Source of the DNA: Brachyhypopomus gauderio
Taxonomy: Eukaryota; Chordata; Actinopteri; Gymnotiformes; Hypopomidae
Length of the DNA: 64,000 bases
Direction of reading: 5' to 3'
NCBI RefSeq assembly: GCF_052324685.1
Contig: NC_135228.1
Span: 15,124,420-15,188,419 of the forward strand
Positions 33,413 to 56,759 of this stretch are shown piece after piece. Under the pieces are notes generated by a model, which was given only the letters and a program-made list of their open reading frames with translations, did not search any database and was not told where the DNA came from. The position numbers and the translations under genes are program-made. How positions within the stretch are numbered: the stretch's first letter is position 1; each line of letters starts with the position of its first letter.

Positions 33413-35431
33413 GCTACAAGAATTTAAATGCAAAGATCAGCATTAAAGACGATCAGAGATCACATGTCCAATGATACACTATATACAGTGATTGAAGGAT
33501 GATAACATATTTTATTACAATGCATTATCTAAGCTTGTTTTTCTTAGTCCGTACATCTGAGTAACCTAATTTTTATCCAATACCAGAATCATTTGGGATC
33601 ATGTACAAGTACAATATATAGGCTTAGTCAAAAGCAAATTATGAAAATATTTTTAAATAGGCATGGATGAGAATATAGATATTAGATGATGAGAATAGAG
33701 ATATTCTGAATACCACTTTTGAAGCAGTTAACATCTAGTATACAGCCTAGACTCGTGGAAAGAGTGGTACCTAATTTAATGCTGTAAATATATATTATCA
33801 GACACAAGTGAATAATTCCCCCTCTTCAACTGTAAACACGAATTATACAAGTTATTTACTACAACCTATATACTAGTTATCACATGAAAAAGGCTACCTT
33901 TAGGACCCGAAATCTTCCCTTTCTTAGTAATATTCCAATTTTTTGTCGAGATTTCTTTCGTAGAGTTTATCTTAATCTTGACATAGCCATATCTGTCGCA
34001 TCGACGCCGTGTGCTGTATGGCCGTGTGCTGTATGCTGAAATAAGCTTGCGCGAGCTGCCAGCTTCGAAATCTCATAGGTCGGAAGACTCGCACGAAAAT
34101 TGCGACAGCATTTTCACTTGAAAACAAAAAAAAATACAAATAAAAAATAAATAGAGGATTTGATTTCAAAATCTTTAGTAAATGCATATATTCAAATATA
34201 TACTGTACATATTAAAATATTTACAAACGTACAAAATGGTTGCTTCTTTTTTCAGCATGTTTACTTATTTTACTCGTTGTAGACCCGTTCTAGAAGGTTC
34301 TAAAATGTTCTTATTTCAGACCTGCAACTGAGGTGCTGGGTCAGCGGTTACCTGTCCAGTCCAGAGACCGTATACGTAACAACAAAACAACAAATATGTA
34401 AACAACAAAAACCGAACAAAAACAGACCTGTAAAAATATATAGTATGTGTAACCCAAAAGCAGTACTGGAAAAGAAAGGAGGGTTATGGATGTTTTTTTT
34501 CTTCTTCGAACTAATTATATTCTTTGTGTGAATCAAATTACTTTCTAATTTTAAGAAAGCTGGGTTAATAAGACAGGAGGCAGACTACGCATGATCAGAT
34601 CTGGTCTGGATAACAGGTGGTTCTAGATTTCGTCCACAAGGGAGCAGCAGTGGGTCACAGCTGTAGGCTTATGACTGTCACCTGACATTATAACACATGA
34701 CCTAAATCTCACAGATTTATCTGTAGAAATTGGTAGCTGCAGCTACAGGCACCTGGATAATTTAGTTCTTGTACACTTATGCTGCTCCCCCCCCCATAAA
34801 TATTCTCTGGAACTGCAGTCCTGGTTGGTTACATGGTTACCTGGACAGGTATACTTAAGTTACTGTGTATCACTGCCATGAGGGTCAAAAAGAGTTGGGA
34901 TTACAACATGCACATAGCTGAGACGTTTCAACCAGGCGTTGCTTGATTCGACCAGCATTTCTTACCTGCAAATTGCATCCACACGATGCAATTATACAGC
35001 AGAGAACAAAATGTTTATAAAAGATAATACTTGCACTTTTTAAGCTGCGCGATACTATGTACTACAAACACATGAGCACGTTTCGTGTACGCATGCATGT
35101 ACGCCGAGTTGTATGCTCCTATGAGGATAGTGTTCCCTGTAAGCCGGTGTTGTCCGAGGGGTCTATTTATATTAACTCCCCCCACAGGAGTGAGCCTTAA
35201 TTCTAACCTCAGGGTAGCTTCTTTTGCACAGTTTTTAAAGATAAGGGGTTTATGTGGGTCAGTGATCCTACTTCAGTGAAAGGGGAACCTTCGACCCTGA
35301 GATGTATTCCCCAAAGAGGAGAATGTTTCAGTACACGCTGTCATTTCCTCTCTTCCTGCCTCTAATTCCAGTCTGTGAGCACGCGATAAACGACTCCAGA
35401 GTGGCTGGAAACAGAATGTTGATGCTGTAAC

Positions 35432-35492
<61 letters not shown>

Positions 35493-35600
35493 AATCTATA
35501 CAAGTTGTTATAGTTAATATATTGGACTTTAAAAAATCACCCCAAACTATGGGCATTACTTATTAATATTCTTATCATCGGTGCTATGACAATAAGATTA
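33413..35600. other. Head-to-head gap between the calpain and PACS1
   Basis: The calpain promoter and 5' leader must lie in the left part but no clear core motif was found. A short direct repeat, CCGTGTGCTGTATG, occurs twice at about 34005-34035. The rest is AT-rich with a TG microsatellite at 35434-35479. Confidence 0.4.
35434..35479. repeat. TG microsatellite followed by GA repeats
   Basis: About 23 uninterrupted TG units, then a short GA run. Confidence 0.95.
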
Positions 35601-35990
35601 CGTGCATTTGCGTAAATGTTCCGGGAAACAATCGTGCTCCGCGTTGGGAATGCGGCGCACACTCAGGTCTCAGGCACACGCACGCGCGTCTGCACTACAG
35701 CTTCCTCGAGCGCACCGGGGGCGTTTGAAGGCGCTCGTGCGTCTTTAACGGGCTGCCCTGCGACAGCCGGAGAGACACAACGCTTTTTAAAGCCGTCTGT
35801 AAACTGCAATAAAACGTCCGAGTCGGTGAAACAGACCAGTGCGGAGTTAAGATTAAAACGAGACGCGTCTGAGAGGCGGTAGCGCGGGCAGTAGGCACGC
35901 CCACCACAACACGTACACACGTTTGTTTTCAACAAGTACCGAGCGCGCAGCCTGACCACCAACACTCACATTAGGCATTTTCAACACAAC

Positions 35991-47608
<11,618 letters not shown>

Positions 47609-48220
47609 TGGACCTTGAGCAGCCATCCAGTCGGGTCTGATGTTTTATAACCCTGCCACTCCACCAATATGGAGGGACGGTTGTTTAGTTCTTCTTGAGC
47701 GTGCAGGGGATGAGCTGTGCTGATTGCCTGATTGTCTCTGGCCTCAGAAGAACAATACAGCACAGAGCGCCTCTCCAAGCAGAAGAAAAATAACACAGAT
47801 ATCCTCTCCAAGGGTTTAAGGTCTGTCGTCTTTGTGTATGGTTATTTTCTGCTGTGCAGTTAATAATGCAATAAGATCAAAAGCAGTTTCGTGGCTGTGG
47901 GAGTATTTCTTTGATTGCCGTTCAACATATCTGATGTTTCTTCACATGTTCTCAAATTCAGTGACTGTGGACTGTAATTGTGGTTATTTTATAATTTGAG
48001 TAAAGTTGAGTAAAATCTATATAAAATGTGACATTTTGTGAAATTCTGTAGGATTAGGCTTCTCAAACGTTTTGTAAAAAAAAAGCAACATTTAAAAAGT
48101 TATGCCAAAATATATGCCAGATATTTACTGTCTCATGTATCTAATGGATGATTGTTTAGTTCACTATTTGGTATGCGGTTTGGCAAGTGTGTGTGAGCAC
48201 TGGGGAAATGGAGAGGTGGA

Positions 48221-48385
48221 ACCTGTATGATGGTCATTCTCACTCAGCAGGTCCTGTATGTTCTCAGCACACTGAACCTGTATGATGGTCACTCTCACTC
48301 AGCAGGTCCGGTCTGCTCTCAAAACACTGAACCTGTATGATGGTCATTCTCACTCAGCAGGTCCTGTATGTTCTCAACACACTGA
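48221..48385. repeat. 55-bp minisatellite, three units
   Basis: Three tandem units beginning ACCTGTATGATGGTCA and ending CACACTGA or AACACTGA, with a few differences. Located in the PACS1 3' region and probably transcribed. Confidence 0.9.
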
Positions 48386-48808
48386 CACCTCTTCCATGCT
48401 GATGTAATCTTAATGTTGATGTTCTTTGTTTATCAAAACTCATTCTTTGCATTTCTTATTATTAGTTTTAAAATGTTGTCACTACCTCTCCTTCACAAAG
48501 TGTGATGTTGCAGGACGGACAGTCCAGCTTAGCCGAAATAGACACAGAACTTGGAAAACATTGTAATGTACCTTTTTTATTGACTGTGACATTAGTTGTT
48601 GTATGCAAATGGTATTTTGCCTGCTGTGGTTTTCTGGTATTATGTTTAAAGATATATAAAACATAACTAATCAAGCATTTTATTAATTTGTCACATTTAG
48701 ACATATGTGCACTACAGATACCAAATGCATCCTAACTGGACTATGTGTTACATGTCAAAAATACATGAAAACCTTAACAGTTTTCATGCATGCTTCCATA
48801 ATTCCAAT

Positions 48809-48814
48809 AATAAA
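48809..48814 (+). promoter_or_regulatory. Candidate poly(A) signal of PACS1
   Basis: AATAAA about 1.2 kb after the PACS1 stop codon. Earlier signals were not seen. Confidence 0.35.
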
Positions 48815-49212
48815 CCTTTTGAGAAAATGACCCCATTTACTGTTTGTAAAGTATAAGCATGAAATGCCATTGTGTCAGTAGGACTATCTATCTGACATGT
48901 GGACAATCAAATATATATGTGGTAACATAAATAACACCAGCCTAATTCATTTAGAGGTTGTCTATTATTCATCATTTATTATTATGCATTTATTTAGAGG
49001 CTGTGTATTTATTACTCATAATTTATTATTCTGCATTTAGAGGCTACAAATGTTCCTAGCTGTCAGGCAGTTCTGAGGTGGGCCTGTGCAGGGGAGGGAA
49101 GAGAGAGAATGGAGAGGTTGTTGGTCCATAACTCCATTCTGTTTGTTCAGTCAGCATTTCCCAGGGAGGTCTGGAGAGGGGAGTACCGCCACTCCTCACT
49201 CGTCCTGTCGGG

Positions 49213-52200
49213 ATGTCTTCCTCACCATGGCTCCTCATCCTCACTTGCTTGGTATCCGCCTTTCTTCACAACGGTGAGTATTTCTGCAGAGTTGCGTCAC
49301 CTTGTGTACCTCTTTATGCTCAGAGGGGACGTTTTAATGAAAAACCCTACTGAAAATTATTATTTTCTGAGTGAATATCGTAGGAAATGTAGAAAAATGG
49401 AAAAGACAAGGACAAAGAAACTGAATGCTGATTTGAATCAATATAAATCTTTTTTTTTTTTTTTTTTTTTACCAAACGCTATGGACTAAAGGTCAATTCA
49501 GTTGTAGCTTCCAATATGAATTTTATTTGGGTTTGGATGACTTTTTAAATTATATAATTTATGTGTATTAAAAATTACTAAACATTTATTTGCTTTTTGG
49601 TAGACAAATGCATCTTCAGAAGTCTCTCTCTCTCTATGTATGGCCTAGCTGGGGCTGTCGACTATAATTATGGCTTGATAGCTACGATGCGTTCCCACAC
49701 ACGTAGACACAAAGGGCCGTGGGATGGTGCACTTGTGGGGGAGGGGTGCATCATTCCAGTAATGAGACACGGGCACGAGTGGCACAGTAGAGACAACCAC
49801 ATACACAATTTCATCATTTAGAGGGACTGACATTTTGTTTATTTCATTCATATTTTAATGAGGTCTCTGTGTATGAACTACGCCCTTAGACCATATTTAC
49901 CAATTTTAGAACAAGCAGATTTACTTCATGGTTATTTATGAGTGGGGAATACTATTTGTTTGCATACTTTCACTGGTTCACAGTTAATATTTTTTGGTTA
50001 TGGATTATGCAAATACAGTCAAGCCTGTAATTCTTTTCTTGGTTTATTTATTTAAGAGACCAAATGAACAGACACAGAGATATTTAAATCTATAAACCAA
50101 AGTAATAAATAAGCTAACACAAAAATGCTATATGTACATTATTATTTTATTTTTACATGAATTAAACAAAGGTTAAATTAACAAAGTTTTGTGTCTTATT
50201 AAAGGAAAACAATAAGTCTTATACAATAATGACAGAAGATAGTCATACTTACAGGGATATGTGTACATGGCACTCAGATCACGGCTGTGCATGAAGCCAG
50301 TGATATCACAGCATTTCCACATAACCCAAGAACATTTATTAATATCACAATTATATTTATTAATATTATAATATTTATATAAAAATATTATTTATAACCC
50401 AATAATACATTTTTGTGGTATTTAAAAGGACTCCTAAATAAAAATAGTTGACAGAACTTTACACCTCCTACCAAACACCATTCCTTGCGCCAGTAAAGTA
50501 TTTTTTTGCTTGTTTAGTATTCTCTACCTGAAAAAGGTGATTGACACACTCAACAGTTTTTAAAAGAATCTTACAACACACTTGTTTAATACTATTTTCC
50601 AATTAGACTCAGTGTCTAGCAAATTGAAGTTTTGAGTTTAGCTTCAGTTTTTCGACTCAGTGACCCAGACATCATTAATAAGGTTTGAGGTATGACATTG
50701 GTAGGTAAATTATCTTTTTGGTAACATTTGCCTAGGCACTATGATACTTTGGAAATGAATAAAATGTGCTGTTCTAGTCTGTTGCACTTTGAAGCCCCTG
50801 GACATTTCATTAATTTAAAATTAGGGAGCACATTACAGTCTTCCTATATCTGTGTGACTCTAACAAAACCCTGTTTTCTCTCCTCCCTCTTAATTTTTTG
50901 TGTCAATGTTTGCAATTTTCTCATTGTATTGTAGTTTATTCTAGTGCCCTATATTTTTTGTTTATGCTTTTTTGAGCACTATGAAAAGTGCAATATAACT
51001 ACATTTTAATATTTTTAGAAGGTGATACATGATTTACGCTCACATGATCGGTCATGACTATAATCTTTGTATAAACATCTAGTAAATCATTCTTAATTCT
51101 ACGTCTCGTTTTAATGTAAGCATGTATCAGCAGGTGGTGAGAGCAAAACAAATTAGAATTTCCTGACTTTATTAATGCAAATGAGAAGCTGGTGGAGGCC
51201 AATCAGATTGTCTAATGTGGCATGACAAGCGTTATAATAATGTCTTGACATAGTCAAGCCATAGAATGAAATGAATACAACTTTAAGCATACTTTCAATT
51301 TTCAAAAATGCAAATGTGCAAAAGCCACAGGCATACCTGTTTAATTTGTTTAATTTACATCTGTTTAATTTTCAAAATCACATACATTTGCAAAAGCTAC
51401 AGGATTATTTAGACCTGGGGCACAGACCTAGTCTGAACTCATATATATTATATTTCTGTGAAAAGTTAAAACTGATTTTTCAGCAGTGCAGTTTGAATCA
51501 CACCTAAAAAATCCTTTGACATGTATCACGAGTAAGATAAAGCTCTCATCTCTTGCATATTCTTTCTATGTGGATCTAATTTTCCAGTGGAAAACATTAC
51601 AAAAGATTCACGTCAAGAATACGTTTGTTATAGTAACATGTATTATGACTGCATTCTTGATTTTGAGCATTCATGTAACTTTGCATATGGGTGGGCAAAC
51701 AATTTATATCCATGCTAATTTTTCCATACCCATTATTTATTTTTGAATACACATTACTTTTTCTTTTTATTACTTATATTTGCATACAACTTACTATTTC
51801 TTCTTATTGTATAGTCACTATTTAGTCACATAGTCTGTACTACTGCTAAGTAGGCATATTGTTTCGTGATGATCTAAGTTTCTAGAAACAAACTCCACTT
51901 TTCAGTTTTTTTCGCACTGTTTTTACACTGTAGTTTTGGTTATTTACCAATTTGTTGCAATTGATGTTGATAGTGAGCCATATTTTTTTAAAGGAAAATA
52001 TTTTTATTGAGTGTGTATACCTTAATATACATACTTCCTTTGCATATGTTTTAAGTATGCATACTATTTTTGCATGAATATGCATATTTATTTTTGAGTG
52101 TGGAGACTTATTGTCTCCATGCTCATTTTACATACATTTTTTATTTTCAGAAACATTTTTCTGGAGGTTCATGTGTACATTTACATTTACATTTAGGGCA

Positions 52201-55134
52201 TTTAGCAGATGCTCTTATCCAGAGCGACTTACAAAGTGCTTCACATGTGCATCACAGAATACATCCTAGATAGTAGCATAGGTCAGGATTCAAGATACCC
52301 TTGAGCCTTCTAAACTACAGGAATCAATAACATTAATGGCACTTGAAGAGGAATTAAAACCTACACCAAGAAGTGCAAATAACCATAGACAGATAAACAT
52401 ACAATTTAAAGAATAAGGACAACAAGTGCTATCTGCTCAGTTAGTGCTCAACAAACAGGTGAGTCTTCAGTCTACGTTTGAAGACGTGTAGAATGACAAA
52501 ATAATCTACTGGATATTACCTTGCAATAGAAAGTACTTGAATGATCCAGCGCACAGCTGTGACGGCAGGTCCTCCTCCCGTGTGTAGACACGGTACGTGT
52601 GACCGTGGGGGAGTCCAGTGTGGAGGTGGTGCAGGGCCATGCGGTCACCTTACCCTGCTCCTTCTTCAGCCTGATGCCCCTCCTCCGCCTCAGCATCATC
52701 TGGACCATGACACCCGTGTCTGATCGGGACTCACCCACACAGGTACTACGTACTGAACTCTGCACAAGATACAACTGTTGGAAAAAGAACTGGGTTCATT
52801 TCCACTGAACGTGAGTAGATGTAGATTCTGAGTCATTTGTTCAGTTTACATCCCAGCATGTTTGGTACCGTGGAGGACAGTAATTCAGCTTCCCAGACCA
52901 ATCGTAAGTAGCAACCCAGGAAGAGTTATTCAGAGTCTTTGGAAGCACCATTTTCAAGGCCTTCAAATGGAAATGAAACTGAATGCCTCCTCCAGTAACA
53001 GAGAGAATGATTGGCTGGAACCTCCTCTACCTTAAGGCCCTCTGCAGCAGTAGATTAAAAAGAGGCAATATTGTCACATCCATCAAATCCAGATTACTCC
53101 ATTTCCAGGCCTTCTACCTCCAGGGTGAGAGACCAGATTAAAATCAACACTTTTGTTCCCCACATTAATTATAACTTGATGGCTTACTTGACAATAAAAA
53201 ACTTTCGTATCTTTACCTTGCTAAAGATTTACCATAGCTCAATAGGGAACATGTCTAAAACATGATATGTAAAAATTAATATAAATGTGCACATTTATGG
53301 ACAATACTGAAAGTACTTCAGGCCATGTTAAGTATTTATTCTTTTTTTTTAGCCTTTTGTACAGGATATGAAATAAATTAGCCAATGTTGCATAACGCTA
53401 CTTTGAGATCATATTGCATTGCATCATCTTTTAAAGTATGTCAACCTCATGCACTATATTTGGGTACAAATTTCACTCGTCCACCAGGTGATAATGTTTC
53501 ACCAAGGGCAAGTGGTTGAAAGCCTGGCCTTCGCTGGCAGGGTGGAGTTCGTTGCCATGCCCTGGAGCGCTGACATCACCCTGAATGACACACGGGTGTC
53601 TGATGCTGGCATCTACCGTTGTGTGGTGAGCAACCCTCCAGAGACGGGAGACCCTGGCATTGATGAACTGACCCTCCGTGTACTGGGTAGGCACCTCTGG
53701 TCCTCATGTTCACCAACCCTGCGCAGACGACCAGGCACAGTTTGCCGTGTGTTCATTACCCAGTACCCAGTGTCTCTTGGCAGTGTCTCTCCAAACAGTC
53801 AGCAGTCATTCTGCACACGTACTGGGAGACTGCAGCTGAGACTATGAGCTGTTTTCCTTATTATGTGACGCTATTTAAGATGAAGATGTAAACACTGAAA
53901 CGTAAAGTCTAATGATGTCTAAAATACAAATTGTATGCGTCACCGAATGCCTGCCGTATGTGTGCACATAGTGCCCCCCTCTGTGCCCGTGTGCCTGTGG
54001 GAGGGGGTCACTAATGTGGGGGGCAGCGTGACTCTGTCTTGCCTAGTGGTCCAGGGAGTGCCCGCTCCACATATCAGCTGGGAGAAGCTGGACCTAGACC
54101 AGATGATCCTTCCTGTCATCATGGAGGGTAAACAGCTGAAACTTTCACTTGCATCATCAACTGAGAATGACCAGTCTAAGCTTGATGCGTTTCTAAAGTC
54201 TCAATCTTATGTGAACTACGTCTATGTCTGTCCTTAAGGGGAGCTGATGGGCTCAGCGAAAATTGTCAACATGTCCGCACAGAACTCCGGTGTGTATCGG
54301 TGCACCGTGATGAACCCTCTGGGCACTGAGAACTGCTTTGTGAATCTTTCAGTGTCCACAGGTGAGTTCAGTCCAGATCACCTTGGTCAGAGCACAGAAA
54401 TCAGCAGTACATTTGACACTAATATACCGTGTACTGTCTGAACGGTTCCTTTATCACACACACTGTTCCCTGAGGGTGTACACTTACAGTATCTAACCTA
54501 GTCACCGCAATGCGTAATATACAGGGACATGGGCCATGGTGGGCTGGAGTGTTTTTGGGTGTTGGACCACTCTCAAACCAGCAGTTACACTAACGCATGC
54601 CAAACTGCTGCTGTGCCTGATAATCCTGTTCCAGCTCAGCTCACAACCACACCTGCACTGCGTCAGTGTCAATGCTGTTGTGGGAACGATCCGCCATTCC
54701 AGAGAACATCTGGTCAGTAGTGGTCTTGTAGTCAGAAACCGATAAGGGACAAACAGGGTGCATGCTGGGTAAGAAATTGTGGGCTGCAATCTGTGAGTTT
54801 AAAGTGTACTTATAAGAACGACAGGAACAAAGTGGGTGTTTCTAATAAAGTGTTATTAGTAATAGTAGCAGTTTTTTATGAGTAACACGATAACACTGAA
54901 CGTCTGAGTTAAGTTGCTTCAATCTTTACACATACAGCGCCGGACAGTTCTCCAGGTCTCCTGCAGGGGGTGCTACTGACACTATCTATGGCTCTGATTC
55001 TGCTGGCCCTCCTGGTGTTGGTGCTGTGGCTCCACCGCTTGGCTCAGGAGAGCAAATGGAGACATGGCTGTGAGGTGGAAGGCCACGGTGAGATCGGACA
55101 CACGCCTCCTCTGGTCAGACGCTCCTTTGTCTAA
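49213..55134 (+). CDS. CTX-family (CXADR/VSIG-like) V-C2 immunoglobulin membrane protein
   Basis: Predicted single-pass cell-surface protein, probably an adhesion or recognition molecule. Exons: 49213-49273, 52588-52742, 53488-53686, 53972-54127, 54239-54361, 54938-55134; 891 nt, 296 aa, all frames joined. Signal peptide MSSSPWLLILTCLVSAFLHN. The V domain (about 21-138) is split over two exons and has VTLPCSF, IIWTM and DAGIYRCVV. The C2 domain (about 139-231) has VTLSCLV and SGVYRCTV plus an extra Cys pair (PVCLW and ENCFVN). A split V exon and the extra C2 Cys pair are marks of the CTX family (CXADR, VSIG, CLMP, A33). One transmembrane segment (about 242-263, LLTLSMALILLALLVLVLW) is followed by a 33-residue tail ending RRSFV, which fits a class I PDZ ligand. 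The tail is far shorter than that of CXADR. The exact orthologue was not recognised. Confidence 0.85.
49274..52179 (+). other. Intron 1 of the CTX-family gene
   Basis: About 2.9 kb of AT-rich DNA with a T run near 49450-49470. No recognised repeat or gene. Confidence 0.4.
52180..52500. repeat. Common teleost interspersed repeat
   Basis: Starts with repeated ACATTTACATTTA and the core GGGCATTTAGCAGATGCTCT then TTATCCAGAGCGACTTACAA, followed by CAGGTGAGTCTTCAGTCTACG. This core is dispersed through very many fish genomes. It ends about 90 bp before exon 2 of the CTX-family gene. Its class is not settled from this copy. Confidence 0.65.
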
Positions 55135-56640
55135 GCGAGAGGACACCGTATGGATTTGCGTCATCCAGACATGATACTGAAATCAAAATCTGGGCTTACA
55201 AAATGACCCAAAGTTTGTTTCTTATTTTGTTGTTGGGCTTTTATGTGAGTTAGTTCTGAATAGAAAGATTTATTTGGTTAATATTACAAAGTTCAGAATG
55301 ATCATGAATTCATTATTAATCAGAATGTGGGCCAAGCTGGTCAGTGATGGGGCGGTTCAAAGCAGAGCCAGACTGCCTTGAAACGGCCTACTTTGGTTAG
55401 CTGGAGATTTGTCAAACTACAATAACGTACAAAGATTTAATGGTTGATGGTGTGGAAAAACACATTTCGTTCATATTCTTTATGCATTTTTTAAAATAAC
55501 AAACAGTTCAGGACTTTGTACCTCACACCAATCACAACTGCCTATGCCTGTGTACACTTACAGCAAGGCGGAGCTATCCGCAGTCAGCGTCCTGAAAAAT
55601 CTTACAAAACGCTGACTTAATACTGTGGAATTGTGGATTTAGATTTAATTTTAAACCTTTTTTAAATGGGCTTTTGTTAAATGTTCTTGGAACTAGAGGC
55701 CTCAAGAAAAATAAACTTGTAATTTATGTTGGTTTAGAGCTGCTAGACCTTTTCATTTTATCACTTTAATTTCCACTTCTTATTTATGTTCGTTACGTTT
55801 AAAATGTTTTAAAGGCACTGGCATATAAATAGAATGCTTCACTATTATATGTTGTAATAATTATAATTTACATTATTCGTTTACGTTACGTTACATTTTT
55901 TTGATCCAACATTTTTATGGCCAAGTGTGTGGGACGAAGGGTGAAAAGGGTGCAACACCACCCCCTAGCGAGCAGTAGAAGATCTACACCTCCACAACTA
56001 TAAATTCAAAACTATACCCACAGCACCTCCAACTTGAAAGGCGCTCCCACGTTTAATATTTATAGAGACACACGACAGTCCTTCTCCTTAGGACTGTAGA
56101 CGTGACAGAGAAGTAAAGAAGGTGATCAAATTTCAGGACTTAAAATGAAACGCTGGTGGCGACCAGTCATACGGGCACATATTAAAACGATTGAATTATG
56201 GGTCATTTAAATTTTCGAAACGCATACATTTCCAATATGTATCTACATATATCCGCAACAGCTGTAAAATAGGAGCCGTAAAGTCTTGACTGCAGCCTCC
56301 AACCTCCCAAACACACCAGCATCCAAACTGGCTTTCTTGACTCACGCTCAGTCCAACATGAGTCTCATGCCGAGTACGACATAAAAGATCCAAGAATATT
56401 GATGTGAGCACTAATTTAACTGTAACATCTGCCTATAATTTAAATAGGCTGTTCTTCATTGCAAAACGTTTGTAAAACCGTAATGTTTTACTAAACATCA
56501 GTGCCTAAAAAACCGAAAGTATACAATTTTAAAATGCATTAATAATTAAAGTGTGTATAGCACTTCTGCTGTAAGGGGGACACTGAAGCAAATATGATTT
56601 TCATAACCACCTATGAAAAAGTTGCGAGCAGTCCAACGGC
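55135..56640. other. CTX-family gene 3' region
   Basis: A candidate poly(A) signal AATAAA lies at 55710-55715. The rest is AT-rich with no gene or known repeat recognised. Confidence 0.4.
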
Positions 56641-56649
56641 AGGTTTTGC

Positions 56650-56745
56650 ACCTGAGTGTCCTGCAGGGGGTGCTAGTGACACTCCGGCTCTGACGTTGCT
56701 GGCCCTGCTGATGGTGATGTCGCTTGTAAAAGGATGGCTGTGAGG
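56650..56745 (+). pseudogene. Decayed duplicate of the CTX-family transmembrane exon
   Basis: GTCCTGCAGGGGGTGCTAGT, then GACACTCCGGCTCTGA and TGCTGGCCCTGCTGATGGTG match the start of the transmembrane exon at 54961-55017 (TCCTGCAGGGGGTGCTACTG, GCTGGCCCTCCTGGTGTTGG). GGATGGCTGTGAGG also matches the exon's later part. Several deletions and an in-frame stop make it non-functional as a direct copy. It lies 1.5 kb downstream of the gene, suggesting a partial tandem duplication. No duplicated immunoglobulin exons were found beside it. Confidence 0.7.
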
Positions 56746-56759
56746 ACCACCACAGACCA

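Larger units (their letters stand above)
47609..49212. other. PACS1 3' region and gap to the next gene
   Basis: Contains the PACS1 3' untranslated region with a candidate AATAAA at 48809-48814, a 55-bp minisatellite (48221-48385), and AT-rich DNA with partly repeated TTTATTATTATGCATTTA-type phrases near 48970-49040. No gene recognised. Confidence 0.45.

Noticed and set aside
33086-33433. Calpain start at an earlier ATG (33433)
   Set aside because: The sequence between it and 33412 contains a good splice acceptor, so the upstream ATG is probably intronic.
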